From Sipunculus nudus (Eukaryota; Annelida; Sipuncula; Golfingiida; Sipunculidae), in contig CM049312.1 of NCBI GenBank assembly GCA_026874595.1, positions 49,605,429 to 49,669,428 on the forward strand: a stretch of 64,000 nucleotides of DNA. Reading direction: 5' to 3'. The translations under genes and the position numbers were made by a program. The notes beneath the pieces are model-generated. The model was not told where the DNA came from, searched no databases, and saw nothing but the letters and a program-made list of their open reading frames with translations. Positions 20,854 to 34,439 of the stretch are shown here, one piece after another. Each line of letters starts with the position of its first letter. The stretch's first letter is position 1.

Positions 20854-21295
20854 GGGGGGGGGATTTTAATCCGCTTGGCCACTTATTTAATTTATAATTG
20901 GGGACAAACCATTTAGACTTAAACCAGGTTAAGATAAGATATTTCACGGTAATTCTAATTCTTAATATATTATTTGCAATTCATTAAATTAATTCTCTGA
21001 AAAGGATGGGGGGGGGGGGGGTGATAACACTGATTACCCCCCCCCCCCCCCCCATATTGACGTCCCTGCCATATAAATATGTCAGCTGTATAATGTTTCA
21101 TTTTTATTATTATAAAAGTACATGTATTATTTTCAGTTCAACGTTTTGCATATAAACAGAAGTTTCAAAGCTGTGGGCAGACTGTTTTAAATCATATTGC
21201 AGATTTGAAAATCAAAATTAAATCAAACTTAACCAGTGATTCAAACTTTCATTTAACTTGAAATACAGGAGTTGCAATGGAATCTGTTCTGTAGA
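20854..21295. other. Intron segment with opposing poly-G and poly-C tracts
   Basis: Starts with G9 after the LINE tail. At 21008-21021 there are 14 G and at 21037-21053 17 C, separated by 15 bases, giving an inverted repeat ATGGGG...CCCCAT able to form a G:C hairpin, or quadruplex/i-motif structures. No coding signal. Confidence 0.7.
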
Positions 21296-21965
21296 TATTA
21301 CCCATATCGATTCCAATTCACCTACTAGATAGCACATACTCCTATAAAGATTCAAATTCAACAACTTGATAACACATGTTACCTATAGAGATTCAGATTC
21401 ATCTACTATATAGCACATGTTACCTATAAAGATTCCATTTCACCAACTATATAACACATGCTACCTATAAAGATTCCAATTCACCTACTAGATAACACAT
21501 GTTACCCATAAAGATTCCGAGTCAGCAACTCAATAACACATGTTACCTATAAAGATTCCGAGTCAGCAACTCAATAACACATGTTACCTATAAAGATTCC
21601 GATTCACCAACTAGAAACACATATTACCTATATAGATTCTGATTCACCAACTAGATAGCACATATTTACTCTAAAGATTCCGATTCACCAACTATGTAGC
21701 ACATATTACCTCTAAAGATTCCAATTCACCAACTAGATAACACATGTTACCTTTAAAGATTCTGATTCATCAATCTGATAACACGTTACTTATAAAGATT
21801 CTGAATCACCAACTAGATAGCCCATGTTACCTATAAATATTCCGATTCATCTACTATATGGCACATGTTACCCATAAAGATTCCGATTCACCTAATAGAT
21901 AACACATGTTACCCATAGAGTTCCAATTTACCAGCTAGATAGCACTTGTTACTTATAAAGATTCA
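21296..21965 (+). repeat. 41-bp minisatellite, ~16 copies
   Basis: The unit reads GATTCCGATTCACCAACTAG followed by ATAACACATGTTACCTATAAA, 41 bp. Variation is mostly point changes (CACCAACT, CACCTACT, CAGCAACT; AGATAGC, AGATAAC). Adjacent copies at 21516-21597 are almost identical, showing recent local duplication. Confidence 0.92.
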
Positions 21966-22044
21966 TTAATTGTCAATTTGTAGTCGAATGGGTAATTTAT
22001 TGTCCAGATAATGAAAATACCACGAGTTGAGGATCATCATGCTT

Positions 22045-25000
22045 CTTCTTAGTTTTCTTGGTTCCTCTGCTGTATGGCTGGGTTTCCTGCGGATGTCTTT
22101 CTTCTGGCAGATTTAATTGTTCTTGGTTCTTCTGCTGTATGGCTGGGTTTCCTGTGGATGTCTATCTTCTGGCAGGTTTAATTGTTCTTGGTTCTTCTGC
22201 TGTATGGCTGGGTTTCCTGTAGATGTCTATCTTCTGGCAGGTTTAATTGTTCTATGTTCTTCTGCTGTATGGCTGGGTCTCCTGTAGATGTCTATCTTCT
22301 GGCAGATTTAATTGTTCTTGGTTCTTCTGCGGTATGGCTGGGTTTCCTGTGGATGTCCATCTTCTGGCAGATTTAAATATTCTTGGTTCTTCTGCTGTAT
22401 GGCTGGGTTTCCTGTGGATGTCTATCTTCTGGCAGATTTAATTGTTCTTGGTTCCTGTGCTGTTTGGCTGGCTGTCCTCTGGATGTCCATCTTCCGGCAG
22501 ATTTAAATGTTCTTGGTGTCTCTGCTGTATGGCTGGGTTTCCTGTGGATGTCCATCTTCTAGCAGAAATAATTGTTCTTGGTTCCTCTGCTTTATTTTTT
22601 GGTTTTCTGTGGATGTCCATCTTCTGGCGGATTTAAATGTTCTTGGTTACTCTGCTGTATGGAAGGGGTTGTCTGTGGATGTCCATCTTCTGGCAGATTT
22701 AATTGTTTCTGGTTCTTCTGCTGCATGGCTGGGTTTCCTGTGGATGTCCATCTTCTGGCAGATTTAATTTTTTTTGGTTACTCTGCTGTATGGAAGTGGT
22801 TGTCTGTGGATGTCCATCTTCTAGCAGATTTAATTGTTTCTGGTTCTTCTGCTGTATGGTTGGGTTCCTGTGGATGTCCATCTTCTGGCAGATTTAATTG
22901 TTCTTGGTGTCTCTGCTGTATGGCTGGGTTTCCTGTGGATGTCCATCTTCTGGCAGATTTAATTGTTCTTGGTTCCTCTGCTTTATTGTTTGGTTTTCTG
23001 AGGAGGTCCGTCTATCGTCTGGCAGATTTAATTGTTCTTGATTCTTCTGCTGTATGGTTGGTTTTTTCTGTTTATGTCCATCTTCTGGCAGATTTATTTG
23101 TTCTTGGTTCCTCTACTGTATAGTTGGTTTTTCTGTGGATGTTCCTTTTTTGGCAGATTTAATTGTTATTGGTTCATCTGCCGTATGGCTGGGTTTCCTG
23201 TGGATGTCCATCTTCTGGCAGATTTAATTGTTATTGTTTCCTCTGCTGTAGGGTTGTTTTTTCTGTTTATGTCAATCTTCTGGCAGATTAAATTTTTCTT
23301 GGTTCTTCTGCTGTATGGATGGTTTTTTTTGTGGATGTCCATCTTTTGGCAGATATATTTGTTCTTGATTCTTCTGCTGCATGGTTGGTTTTCCTGTGGA
23401 TGTCCATCTTCTGGCAGATTTAAATGTTCTTGGTTCCTCTGCTGTATGGGTGGTTTTCTGTGGATGTCCATCTTTTGGCAGATTTATTTTTTCTTGTTTC
23501 TTCTGCTGCATGGTTGGTTTTTCAGTACATGTCCATCTTCTGCCAGATTTAAATGTTCTTGGTTCTTCTGCTGTATGGCTGGGTTTCCTGTTGATGTCCA
23601 TCTTCTGGCAGATTTAATTGTTATTGATTCTTCTGCTGTATGGCTGGGTTTCCTGTGGATGTCCATCTTCTGGCAGATTTAATTGTTCTTGGTTCCTCTG
23701 CTGTATGGTAGGGTTTGTCTGTGGATGTTCATCTTCTGTGGATTTAATTGTTCTTTGTTCCTCAGCTTTAGTGTTTGGTTTTCGGAGGAGGTCCATCCAT
23801 CTTCTGGCAGATTTAATTGTTCTTGATTCTTCTGCTGCATTGTTGGTTTTTCTCGGGTTGTCCATCTTCTGGCAGATTTAATTGTTCTTGATTCCTCTGC
23901 CGTATGGCTGGGTTTCTGTGGATGTCCATCTTCTGGCAGATTTAATTGTTCTTGGTTCCTCTGCTGTATGGCTGGGTTTCTGTGGATGTCCATCTTCTGG
24001 CAGATTTAATTGTTCTTGATTCCTCTGCCGTATGGCTGGGTTTCTGTGGATGTCCATCTTCTGGCAGATTTAATTGTTCTTGGTTTCTCTGCTGTATGGC
24101 TGGGTTTCTGTGGATGTCCATCTTCTGGCAGATTTAATTGTTCTTGATTCCTCTGCCGTATGGCTGGGTTTCTGTGGATGTCCATCTTCTGGCAGATTTA
24201 ATTGTTCTTGGTTCCTCTGCTGTATGGCTAGGTTTCTGTGGATGTCCATCTTCTGGCGGATTTAATTTTTCTTGGTGTCTCTGCTGTATGGGTGGGATTT
24301 CCTGTTGATGTCCATCTTCTGTCAGATTTAATTGTTCTTGGTTGCTCTGGTTTATTTTTTGGTTTTCTCTGGATGTCCTTCTTGTGGCAGATATAATTGT
24401 TCTTGGTTACTCTGCTGTATGGAAGGGGTTGTCTGTGGATGTCCATCTTCTGGCAGATTTAATTGTTCTTGGTTCTTATGCTGTTTGGCTGGGTTTCTGT
24501 GGATGTCCATCTTCTGGCAGATTTAATTGTTCTTGGTTCCTCTGCTGTATGGCTGGGTTTCCTGTTGATGTCCATCTTCTGGCAGATTTAATTGTTATTG
24601 GTTCCTCTGCTGTATGGCTAGGTTTCCAGTTGATGTCTATCTTCTGGCAGATTTAATTGTTCTATGTTCTTATGCTGTATGGCTGGGTCTCCTGTGGATG
24701 TCTATCTTCTGGCAGATTTAATTGTTCTTGGTTCCTCTGCTGTATGGTAGGGTTTGTGTGTGGATGTTCATCTTCTGTGGATTTAATTGTTCTTTGTTCC
24801 TCAGCTTTAGTGTTTGGTTTTCGGAGGAGGTCCATCCATCTTCTGGCAGATTTAATTGTTCTTGTTTCTTCTGCTGCATTGTTGGTTTTTCTGGGGTTGT
24901 CCATCTTCTGGCAGATTTAAATGTTCTTGATTCCTTTGCCGTATGGCTGGGTTTCTGTGGATGTCCATCTTCTGGCAGATTTAATTGTTCTTGGTTCCTC

Positions 25001-28000
25001 TGCTGTATGGCTGGGTTTCTGTGGATGTCCATCTTCTGGCAGATTTAATTGTTCTTGATTCCTCTGCCGTATGGTTGTTTTTTTCTGTTTATGTCCATCT
25101 TCTGGCAGATTTAATTGTTCTTGGTTCCTCTGCTGTATGGCTGGGTTTCTGTGGATGTCGATCTTCTGGCGGATTTAATTGTTCTTGGTGTCTCAGCTGT
25201 ATGGGTGGGATTTCCTGTTGATGTCCATCTTCTGTCAGATTTAATTGTCCTTGGTTCCTCTGGTTTATTTTTTGGTTTTCTCTGGATGTCCTTCTTGTGG
25301 CAGATTTAATTGTTCTTGGTTACTCTGCTGTATGGAAAGGGTTGTCTGTGGATGTCCATCTTCTAGCAGATTTAATTGTTCTTGGTTCTTATGCTGTATG
25401 GCTGGGTTTCTGTGGATGTCCATCTTCTGGCAGATTTAATTGTTCTTGGTTCCTCTGCTGTATGGCTGGGTTTCCTGTTGATGTCCATCTTCTGGCAGAT
25501 TTAATTGTTATTGGTTCCTCTGCTGTATGGCTAGGTTTCCAGTGGATGTCTATCTTCTGGCAGATTTGATTGTTCTATGTTCTTATACTGTATGGCTGGG
25601 TCTCCTGTGGATGTCTATCTTCTGGCAGATTTAATTGTTCTTGGTTCTTCTGCTGTTTGGCTGGCTTTCCTCTGGATGTCCATCTTCTGGCAGATTTAAA
25701 TGTTCTTGGTGTCTATGCTGTATGGCTGGGTTTCCTGTGGATGTCCATCTTCTAGCAGAATTAAATGTTATTGATTCTTCTGCTGAATGGCTGAGTTTCC
25801 AGTGGATCTCCATCTTCTGGCAGATTTAATTTTCTTGGTTCTTCTGCTGTATGGTAGGGGTTGTCTGTGAATGTCCATCTTCTGGCAGATTAAATTGTTC
25901 TTGGTTTCTCTGCTTTATTATTTGGTCTTCTGTGGATATCCATCTTTTGGCAGATTTAATTGTTCTTGGTTACTCTGCTGTATGGAATGGGTTGTCTGTG
26001 GATGGCCATCTTCTGGCAGATTTAATTCTTTCTGGTTCTTCTGCTGTATGGCTGGGTTTCCTGTGGATGTCCATCTTCTGGCAGATTTAATTTTTCTTGG
26101 TTACTCTGCTGTATGTACGGGGTTGTCTGTGGATGTCCATCTTTTCGCAGATTTGTTTCTGGTTCTTCTGCTGTATGGTAGGGGTTGTCTGTGAATGTCC
26201 ATCTTCTGGCAGATTAAATTGTTCTTGGTTTCTCTGCTTTATTTTTTGGTCTTCTGTGGATATCCATCTTTTGGCAGATTTAATTGTTCTTGGTTACTCT
26301 GCTGTATGGAATGGGTTTCCTGTGGATGTCAATCTTCTGGCAGATTTAATTGTTATTGATTCTTCTGCTGTATGTCTGGGTTTCATGTGGATGTCCATCT
26401 TCTGGCAGATTTAATTGTTCTTGGTGTCTCTGCTGTATGGGTGGGATTTTCTGTGGATGTCGAACTTCTGGCAGATTTAATTGTTCTTGGTTCCTCTGCT
26501 TTATTGTTTGGTTTTCTGAGGAGGTCCATCTATCTTCTGGGCAGATTTAATTGTTCTTGATTCTTCTGCTGTATGGTTGGTTTTTTTCTGTTTATGTCAA
26601 TTTTCTGGCAGATTTAATTGTTCTTGGTTCCTCTGCTGTATAGTTGGTTTTTCTGTGGATGTTCCTCTTTTGGCAGATTTAATTGTTATTGGTTCCTCTG
26701 CCGTATGGCTGGGTTTCCTGTGGATGTCCATCTTCTGGCAGATTTAATTGTTATTGTTTCCTCTGCTGTATGGTTGGTTTTTCTGTTTATGTCAATCTTC
26801 TGGCAGATATAATTGTTCTTGGTTCTTCTGCTGTATGGATGGGTTTTTTTTGTGGATGTCCATCTTCTGGCAGATTTAATTGTTATTGATTCTTCTGCTG
26901 TATGGCTGGGTTTCCTGTGGATGTCCATCTTCTGGCAGATTTAATTGTTATTGATTCTCTTGCTGTATGGATGGGTTTCATGTGGATGTCCATCTTCTGG
27001 CAGATTTAATTGTTCTTGGTGTCTCTGCTGTATGGGTGGGATTTTCTGTGGATGTCCATCTTCTGGCAGATTTAATTGTTCTTGGTTCCTCTGCTTTATT
27101 GTTTTGGTTTTCTGAGAAGGTCCATCTATCTTCTGGCAGATTTAATTGTTCTTGATTCTTCTGCTGTATGGTTGGTTTTTTCTGTTTATGTCCATCTTCT
27201 GGCAGATTTATTTGTTCTTGGTTCCTCTGCTGTATAGTTGATTTTTCAGTGGATGTTACTCTTTTGGCAGATTTAATTGTTATTGGTTCATCTGCCGTAT
27301 GGCTGGGTTTCCTGTGGATGTCCATCTTCTGGCAGATTTAATTGTTATTGTTTCCTCTGCTGTATGGTTGTTTTTTCTGTTTATGTCAATCTTCTGGCAG
27401 ATTAAATTGTTCTTGGTTCTTCTGCTGTATGGATGGTTTTTTTTGTGGTTGTCCATCTTTTGGCAGATTTATTTGTTCTTGATTCTTCTGCTGCATGGTT
27501 GGTTTTCCTGTGGATGTCCATCTTTTGGCAGATTTAAATGTTCTTGGTTCCTCTGCTGTATGGGTGGTTTTTCTGTGGATGTCCATCTTCTGGCAGAATT
27601 AATTGTTCTTGGTGTCTCTGCTGTATGGGTGGGATTTCCTGTTGATGTCCATCTTCTGTCAGATTTAATTGTTCTTGGTTCCTCTGGTTTATTTTTTTGG
27701 TTTTCTCTGGATGTCCTTCTTGTGGCAGATTTAATTGTTCTTGGTTCCTCTGCTGTATGGCTAGGTTTCGTGTTGATGTCCATCTTCTGGCAGATTTAAT
27801 TGTTATTGGTTCTTCTGCTGTATGGCTGGGTTTCCTGTGGATGTCCATCTTCTGGCAGATTTAAATATTCTTGGTTCTTCTGCTGTATGGCTGGGTTTCC
27901 TGTGGATGTCTATCTTCTTGCAGATTTAATTGTTCTTGGTTCCTCTGCTGTTTGGCTGGCTTTCCTCTGGATGTCCATCTTCTGGCAGATTTAAATGTTC

Positions 28001-31000
28001 TTGGTGTCTATGCTGTATGGCTGGGTTTCCTGTGGATGTCCATCTTCTAGAAGAATTAATTGTTATTGATTCTTCTGCTGTATGGCTGAGTTTCCAGTGG
28101 ATCTCCATCTTCTGGCAGATTTAATTGTTCTTGGTTCTTCTGCTGTATGGTAGGGGTTGTCTGTGGATGTCCATCTTCTGGCAGATTTAATTGTTCTTGG
28201 TTCTTCTGTTGTATGGTAGGGGTTGTCTGTGGATGTCCATCTTCTGGCAGATTTAATTGTTCTTGGTGTCTCTGCTGTATGGGTGGGATTTTCTGTGGAT
28301 GTCCATCTTCTGGCAGATTTAATTGTTCTTGGTTCCTCTGCTTTATTGTTTTGGTTTTCTGAGAAGGTCCATCTATCTTCTGGCAGATTTAATTGTTCTT
28401 GATTCTTCTGCTGTATGGTTGGTTTTTTCTGTTTATGTCCATCTTCTGGCAGATTTATTTGTTCTTGGTTCCTCTGCTGTATAGTTGATTTTTCAGTGGA
28501 TGTTACTCTTTTGGCAGATTTAATTGTTATTGGTTCATCTGCCGTATGGCTGGGTTTCCTGTGGATGTCCATCTTCTGGCAGATTTAATTGTTATTGTTT
28601 CCTCTGCTGTATGGTTGTTTTTTCTGTTTATATCAATCTTCTGGCAGATTAAATTGTTCTTGGTTCTTCTGCTGTATGGATGGTTTTTTTTTTGTGGTTG
28701 TCCATCTTTTGGCAGATTTATTTGTTCTTGATTCTTCTGCTGCATGGTTGGTTTTCCTGTGGATGTCCATCTTTTGGCAGATTTAAATGTTCTTGGTTCC
28801 TCTGCTGTATGGGTGGTTTTTCTGTGGATGTCCATCTTCTGGCAGAATTAATTGTTCTTGGTGTCTCTGCTGTATGGGTGGGATTTCCTGTTGATGTCCA
28901 TCTTCTGTCAGATTTAATTGTTCTTGGTTCCTCTGGTTTATTTTTTTGGTTTTCTCTGGATGTCCTTCTTGTGGCAGATTTAATTGTTCTTGGTTCCTCT
29001 GCTGTATGGCTAGGTTTCGTGTTGATGTCCATCTTCTGGCAGATTTAATTGTTATTGGTTCCTCTGCTGTATGGCTGGGTTTCCAGTGGATGTCTATCTT
29101 CTGACAGATTTAATTGTTCTATGTTCTTCTGTTGTATGGCTGGGTCTCCTGTGGATGCCTATCTTCTGGCAGATTCAATTGTTCTTGGTTCTTCTGCTGT
29201 ATGGCTGGGTTTCCTGTGGATGTCCATCTTCTGGCAGATTTAAATATTCTTGGTTCTTCTGCTGTATGGCTGGGTTTCCTGTGGATGTCTATCTTCTTGC
29301 AGATTTAATTGTTCTTGGTTCCTCTGCTGTTTGGCTGGCTTTCCTCTGGATGTCCATCTTCTGGCAGATTTAAATGTTCTTGGTGTCTATGCTGTATGGC
29401 TGGGTTTCCTGTGGATGTCCATCTTCTGGAAGAATTAATTGTTATTGATTCTTCTGCTGTATGGCTGAGTTTCCAGTGGATCTCCATCTTCTGGCAGATT
29501 TAATTGTTCTTGGTTCTTCTGCTGTATGGTAGGGGTTGTCTGTGGATGTCCATCTTCTGGCAGATTTAATTGTTCTTGGTTCTTCTGCTGTATGGTAGGG
29601 GTTGTCTGTGGATGTTCATCTTCTGGCAGATTAAATTGTTCTTGGTTCCTCTGCTTTATTTTTTGGTTTCTGTGGATGTCCATCTTCTGGCAGATTTAAT
29701 TGTTCTTGGTTACTCTGCTGTATGGAAGAGGTTGTCTGTGGATGTCCATCTTCTGGCAGATTTAATTGTTTCTGGTTCTTCTGCTGCATGGCTGGGTTTC
29801 CTGTGGATGTCCATCTTCTGGTAGATTTAATTGTTCTTGGTGTCTCTGCTGTATGGCTGGGTTTCCTGTGGATGTCCGTCTTCTGGCAGATTTAATTGTT
29901 ATTGATTCTTCTGCTGTATGGCTGGGTTTCATGTGGATGTCCATCTTCTGGCAGATTTAATTGTTCTTATTGTCTCTGCTGTATGGGTGGGATTTTCTGT
30001 GGATGTCCATCTTCTGGCAGATTTAATTGCACTTGGTTCCTCTGCTTTATTGTTTGGTTTTCTGAGGAGGTCCGTCTATCTTCTGGCAGATTTAATTGTT
30101 CTTGATTCTTCTGCTGTATGGTTGTTTTTTCCTGTTTATGTCCATCTTCTGGCAGATTTAATTGTTCTTGGTTCCTCTGCTGTATAGTTGTTTTTTCTGT
30201 GGATGTTCCTCTTTTGACAGATTTAATTGTTATTGGCTCCTCTGCCGTATGGCTGGGTTTCCTGTGGATGTCCATCTTCTGGCAGATTTAATTGTTATTG
30301 TTTCCTCTGCTGTATGGTTGGTTTTTCTGTTTATGTCATTCTTCTGGCAGATTTAATTGTTCCTGGTTCTTCTGCAGTATGGATGGTTTTTTTGTGGATG
30401 TCCATCTTTTGGCAGATTTATTTGTTCTTGATTCTTCTGCTGCATGGTTGGTTTTCCTGTGGATGTCCATCTTCTGGCAGATTTAAATGTTCTTGGTTCC
30501 TCTGCTGTATGGGTGGTTTTTCTGTGGATGTCCATCTTTTGGCAGATTTATTTGTTCTTGATTCATCTGCTGCATGGTTAGTTTTTCTGTAGATGTCCAT
30601 CTTCTGCCAGATTTAAATGTTCTTGGTTCTTCTTCTGTATGGCTGGGTTTCCTGTTGATGTCCATCTTCTGGCAGATTTAATTGTTATTGCTTCTTCTGC
30701 TGTATGGCTGGGTTTCCTGTGGATGTCCATCTTCTGGCAGATTTAATTGTTCTTGGTTCCTCTGCTGTATGGTAGGGTTTGTCTGTGGATGTTCATCTTC
30801 TGTGGATTTAATTGTTCTTTGTTCCTCAGCTTTAGTGTTTGGTTTTCGGAGGAGGTCCATCCATCTTCTGGCAGATTTAATTGTTCTTGATTCTTCTGCT
30901 GCATTGTTGGTTTTTCTGGGGTTGTCCATCTTCTGGCAGATTTAATTGTTCTTGGTTACTCTGCTGTATGGAAGGGGTTGTCTGTGGATGTCCATCTTTT

Positions 31001-34000
31001 GGCAGATTTATTTGTTCTTGATTCTTCTGCTGCATGGTTGGTTTTCCTGTGGATGTCCATCTTATGGCAGATTTAAATGTTCTCGGTTCCTCTGCTGTAT
31101 GGGTGGTTTTTCTGTGGATGTCCATCTTTTGGCAGATTTATTTGTTCTTGATTCATCTGCTGCATGGTTGGTTTTTCTGTAGATGTCCATCTTCTGCCAG
31201 ATTTAAATGTTCTTGGTTCTTCTGCTGTATGGCTGGGTTTCCTGTTGATGTCCATCTTCTGGCAGATTTAATTGTTATTGATTCTTCTGCTGTATGGCTG
31301 GGTTTCCTGTGGATGTCCATCTTCTGGCAAATTTAATTGTTCTTGGTTCCTCTGCTGTATGGTAGGGTTTGTCTGTGGATGTTCATCTTCTGTGGATTTA
31401 ATTGTTCTTTGTTCCTCAACTTTAGTGTTTGGTTTTCGGAGAAGGTCCATCCATCTTCTGGCAGATTTAATTGTTCTTGATTCTTCTGCTGGATTGTTGA
31501 TTTTTCTGGGGTTGTCCATCTTCTGGCAGATTTAATTGTTCTTGGTTACTCTGCTGTATGGAAGGGGTTGTCTGTGGATGACCATCTTTTGGCAGATTTA
31601 TTTGTTCTTGATTCTTCTGCTGCATGGTTGGTTTTCCTGTGGATGTCCATCTTATGGCAGATTTAAATTTTCTTGGTTCCTCTGCTGTATGGGTGGTTTT
31701 TCTGTGGATGTCCATCTTTTGGCAGATTTATTTGTTCTTGATTCATCTGCTGCATGGTTGGTTTTTCTGTAGATGTCCATCTTCTGCCAGATTTAAATGT
31801 TCTTTGTTCTTCTGCTGTATGGCTGGGTTTCCTGTTGATGTCCATCTTCTGGCAGATTTAATTGTTCTTGATTCCTCTGCCGTATGGCTGGGTTTCTGTG
31901 GATGTCCATCTTCTTGCCAATTTTATTGTTCTTGGTTCCTCTGCTGTATGGCTGGGTTTCTGTGGATCTCCATCTTCTGGCAGATTTAATTGTTCTTGGT
32001 GTCTCTGCTGTATGGGTGGGATTTCCTGTTGATGTCCATCTTCTGTCAGATTTAATTGTTCTTGGTTCCTCTGGTTTATTTTTTGGTTTTCTATGGATGT
32101 CCTTCTTGTGGCAGATTTAATTGTTCTTGGTTACTCTGCTGTTTTGAAGGGGTTGTCTGTGGATGTCCATCTTCTGGCAGATTTAATTGTTCTTGGTTCT
32201 TATGCTGTATGGATGATTTTTCTGTGAATGTCCATCTTTTGTCAGATTTATTTGTTCTTGATTCTTCTGCTGCATTGTTGGTTTTTCTGTTGATGTCCAT
32301 CTTCTGTCAGCTTTAATTGTTCTTGGTTCCTCTGATTTATTTTTTGGTTATCTGTGGATGTCTATCTTCTAGCAGATTTAATTGTTCTTGGTTACTCTGC
32401 TGTATGGAAGGGGTTGTCTGTGGATGTCCATCTTCTGCCAGATTTAATTGTTCTTGGTTCTTCTGCTGTATGGCTGGGTTTCATGTGGATGTCAATCTTC
32501 TGGCAGATTTAATTGTTCTTGGTGTCTCTGCTGTATGGGTGGGATTTTCTGTGGATGTCCATCTTCTGGCAGATTTAATTGTTCTTGGTTCCTCTGCTGT
32601 ATGGTAGGGTTTGTCTGTGGATGTTCATCTTCTGCGGATTTAATTGTTCTTTGTTCCTCAGCTTTAGTGTTTTGTTTTCGGAGGAGGTCGATCCATCTTC
32701 TGGCAGATTTAATTGCTCTTGATTCTTCTGCCGCATGGTTGGATTTACTGTGGATGTCCATCTTCTGGCAGATTTAATTGTTTTTGGTTCCTGTGCTTTA
32801 TTTTTTGGTTATCTGTGGATGTCCATCTTCTGGCAGATTTATTTGTTCTTGGTGTCTCTGCTGTATGGGTGGGATTTCCTGTTGATGTCCATCTTCTGTC
32901 AGATTTAATTGTTCTTGGTTCCTCTGGTTTATTTTTTGGTTTTCTCTGGATGTCCTTCTTGTGGCAGATTTAATTGTTCTTGGTTACTCTGCTGTATGGA
33001 AGGGGTTGTCTGTGGATGTCCATCTTCTGGCAGATTTAATTGTTCTTGGTTTTTATGCTGTATGGCTGGGTTTCTGTGGATGTCCATCTTCTGGCAGATT
33101 TAATTGTTCTTGGTTCCTCTGCTGTATGGCTGGGTTTCCTGTTGATGTCCATCTTCTGGCAGATTTAATTGTTATTGGTTCCTCTGCTGTATGGCTAGGT
33201 TTCCAGTGGATGTCTATCTTCTGGCAGATTTAATTGTTCTATGTTCTTATACTGTATGGCTGGGTCTCCTGTGGATGTCTATCTGCTGGCAGATTTAATT
33301 GTTCTTAGTTCTTCTGCTGTTTGGCTGGCTTTCCTCTGGATGTCCATCTTCTGGCAGTTTTAATTGTTCTTGGTTACTCTGCTGTATGGAATGGGTTGTC
33401 TGTGGATGTCCATCTTCTGGCAGATTTAATTCTTTCTGGTTCTTCTGCTGTATGGCTGGGTTTCCTGTGGATGTCCATCTTCTGGCAGATTTAATTTTTC
33501 TTGGTTACTCTGCTGTATGTAAGGGGTTGTCTGTGGATGTCCATCTTCTGGCAGATTTAATTGTTATTGATTCTTCTGCTGTATGGCTGGGTTTCATGTG
33601 GATGTCCATCTTCTGGCAGATTTAATTGTTCTTGGTGTCTCTGCTGTATGGGTGGGATTTTCTGTTGATGTCCATCTTCTGGCAGATTTATTTGTTCTTG
33701 GTTCCTCTGCTGTATGGCTGGGTTTCTGTGGATGTCCATTTTCTGGCAGATTTAATTGTTCTTGGTTCCTCTGCTGTATGGATGGGTTTCTGTGGATGTC
33801 CATCTTCTGGCAGATTTAATTGTTCTTGGTTCCTCTGCTGTATGGCTGGGTTTCCGTGGATGTCCATCTTCTGGCAGATTTAATTGTTCTTGGTTCCTCT
33901 GCTGTATGGCTGGGTTTCCTGTTGATGTCCATCTTCTGGCAGATTTAATTGTTCTTGATTCCTCTGCCGTATGGCTGGGTTTCTGTGGATGTCCATCTTC

Positions 34001-34402
34001 TGGCAGATTTAATTGTTCTTGGTTCCTCTGCTGTATGGCTGGATTTCTGTAGATCTCCATTTTCTGGCAGATTTAATTGTTCTTGGTTCCTCTGCTGTAT
34101 GGCTGGGTTTCCTGTTGATGTCCATCTTCTGGCAGATTTAATTGTTCTTGCTTCCTCAGCGTATGGCTGGGTTTCCAGTGGATCTCCATCTTCTAGCAGA
34201 TTAAATTGTTCTTGGTTCCTCTGCTGTATGGAAGGGTTTGTCTGTGGATGTCCATCTTCTGGCAGATTTAATTGTTCTTTGTTCCTCTCCTTTAGTGTTT
34301 GGTTTCCTGAGGAGGTCATCCATCTTCTGGCAGATTTAATTGTTCTTGATTCTTCTGCTGCATGGTTGGGTATCTTGTGGATGTCCATGTTGTGGCAGAT
34401 TT
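22045..34402 (+). repeat. 12.4-kb satellite-like array of a 65-bp unit, ~190 copies
   Basis: The unit is TTGTTCTTGGTTCCTCTGCT, GTATGGCTGGGTTTCCTGTG, GATGTCCATCTTCTGGCAGA, TTTAA. Copies are head to tail with many variant classes (CTTTATTTTTTGG, GTATGGAAGGGGTTGTC, GGGTGGGATTT) and 64-bp units lacking one C. Higher-order blocks repeat: 27000-28140 with 28248-29520, 30680-31260 with 31270-31850 (590 bp, about nine units), and 23680-23890 with 24720-24930 (~1040 bp offset). It lies wholly in the intron between TM2 and TM3 exons. Dozens of 60-216-codon open frames on both strands are by-products: peptides such as FPVDVHLLADL and ARRWTSTGNPAIQQ cycle with the unit. Confidence 0.96.
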
Positions 34403-34439
34403 TTTTCTTTTCTGCATGTTTGGTGCCTAAAAATCTTTT

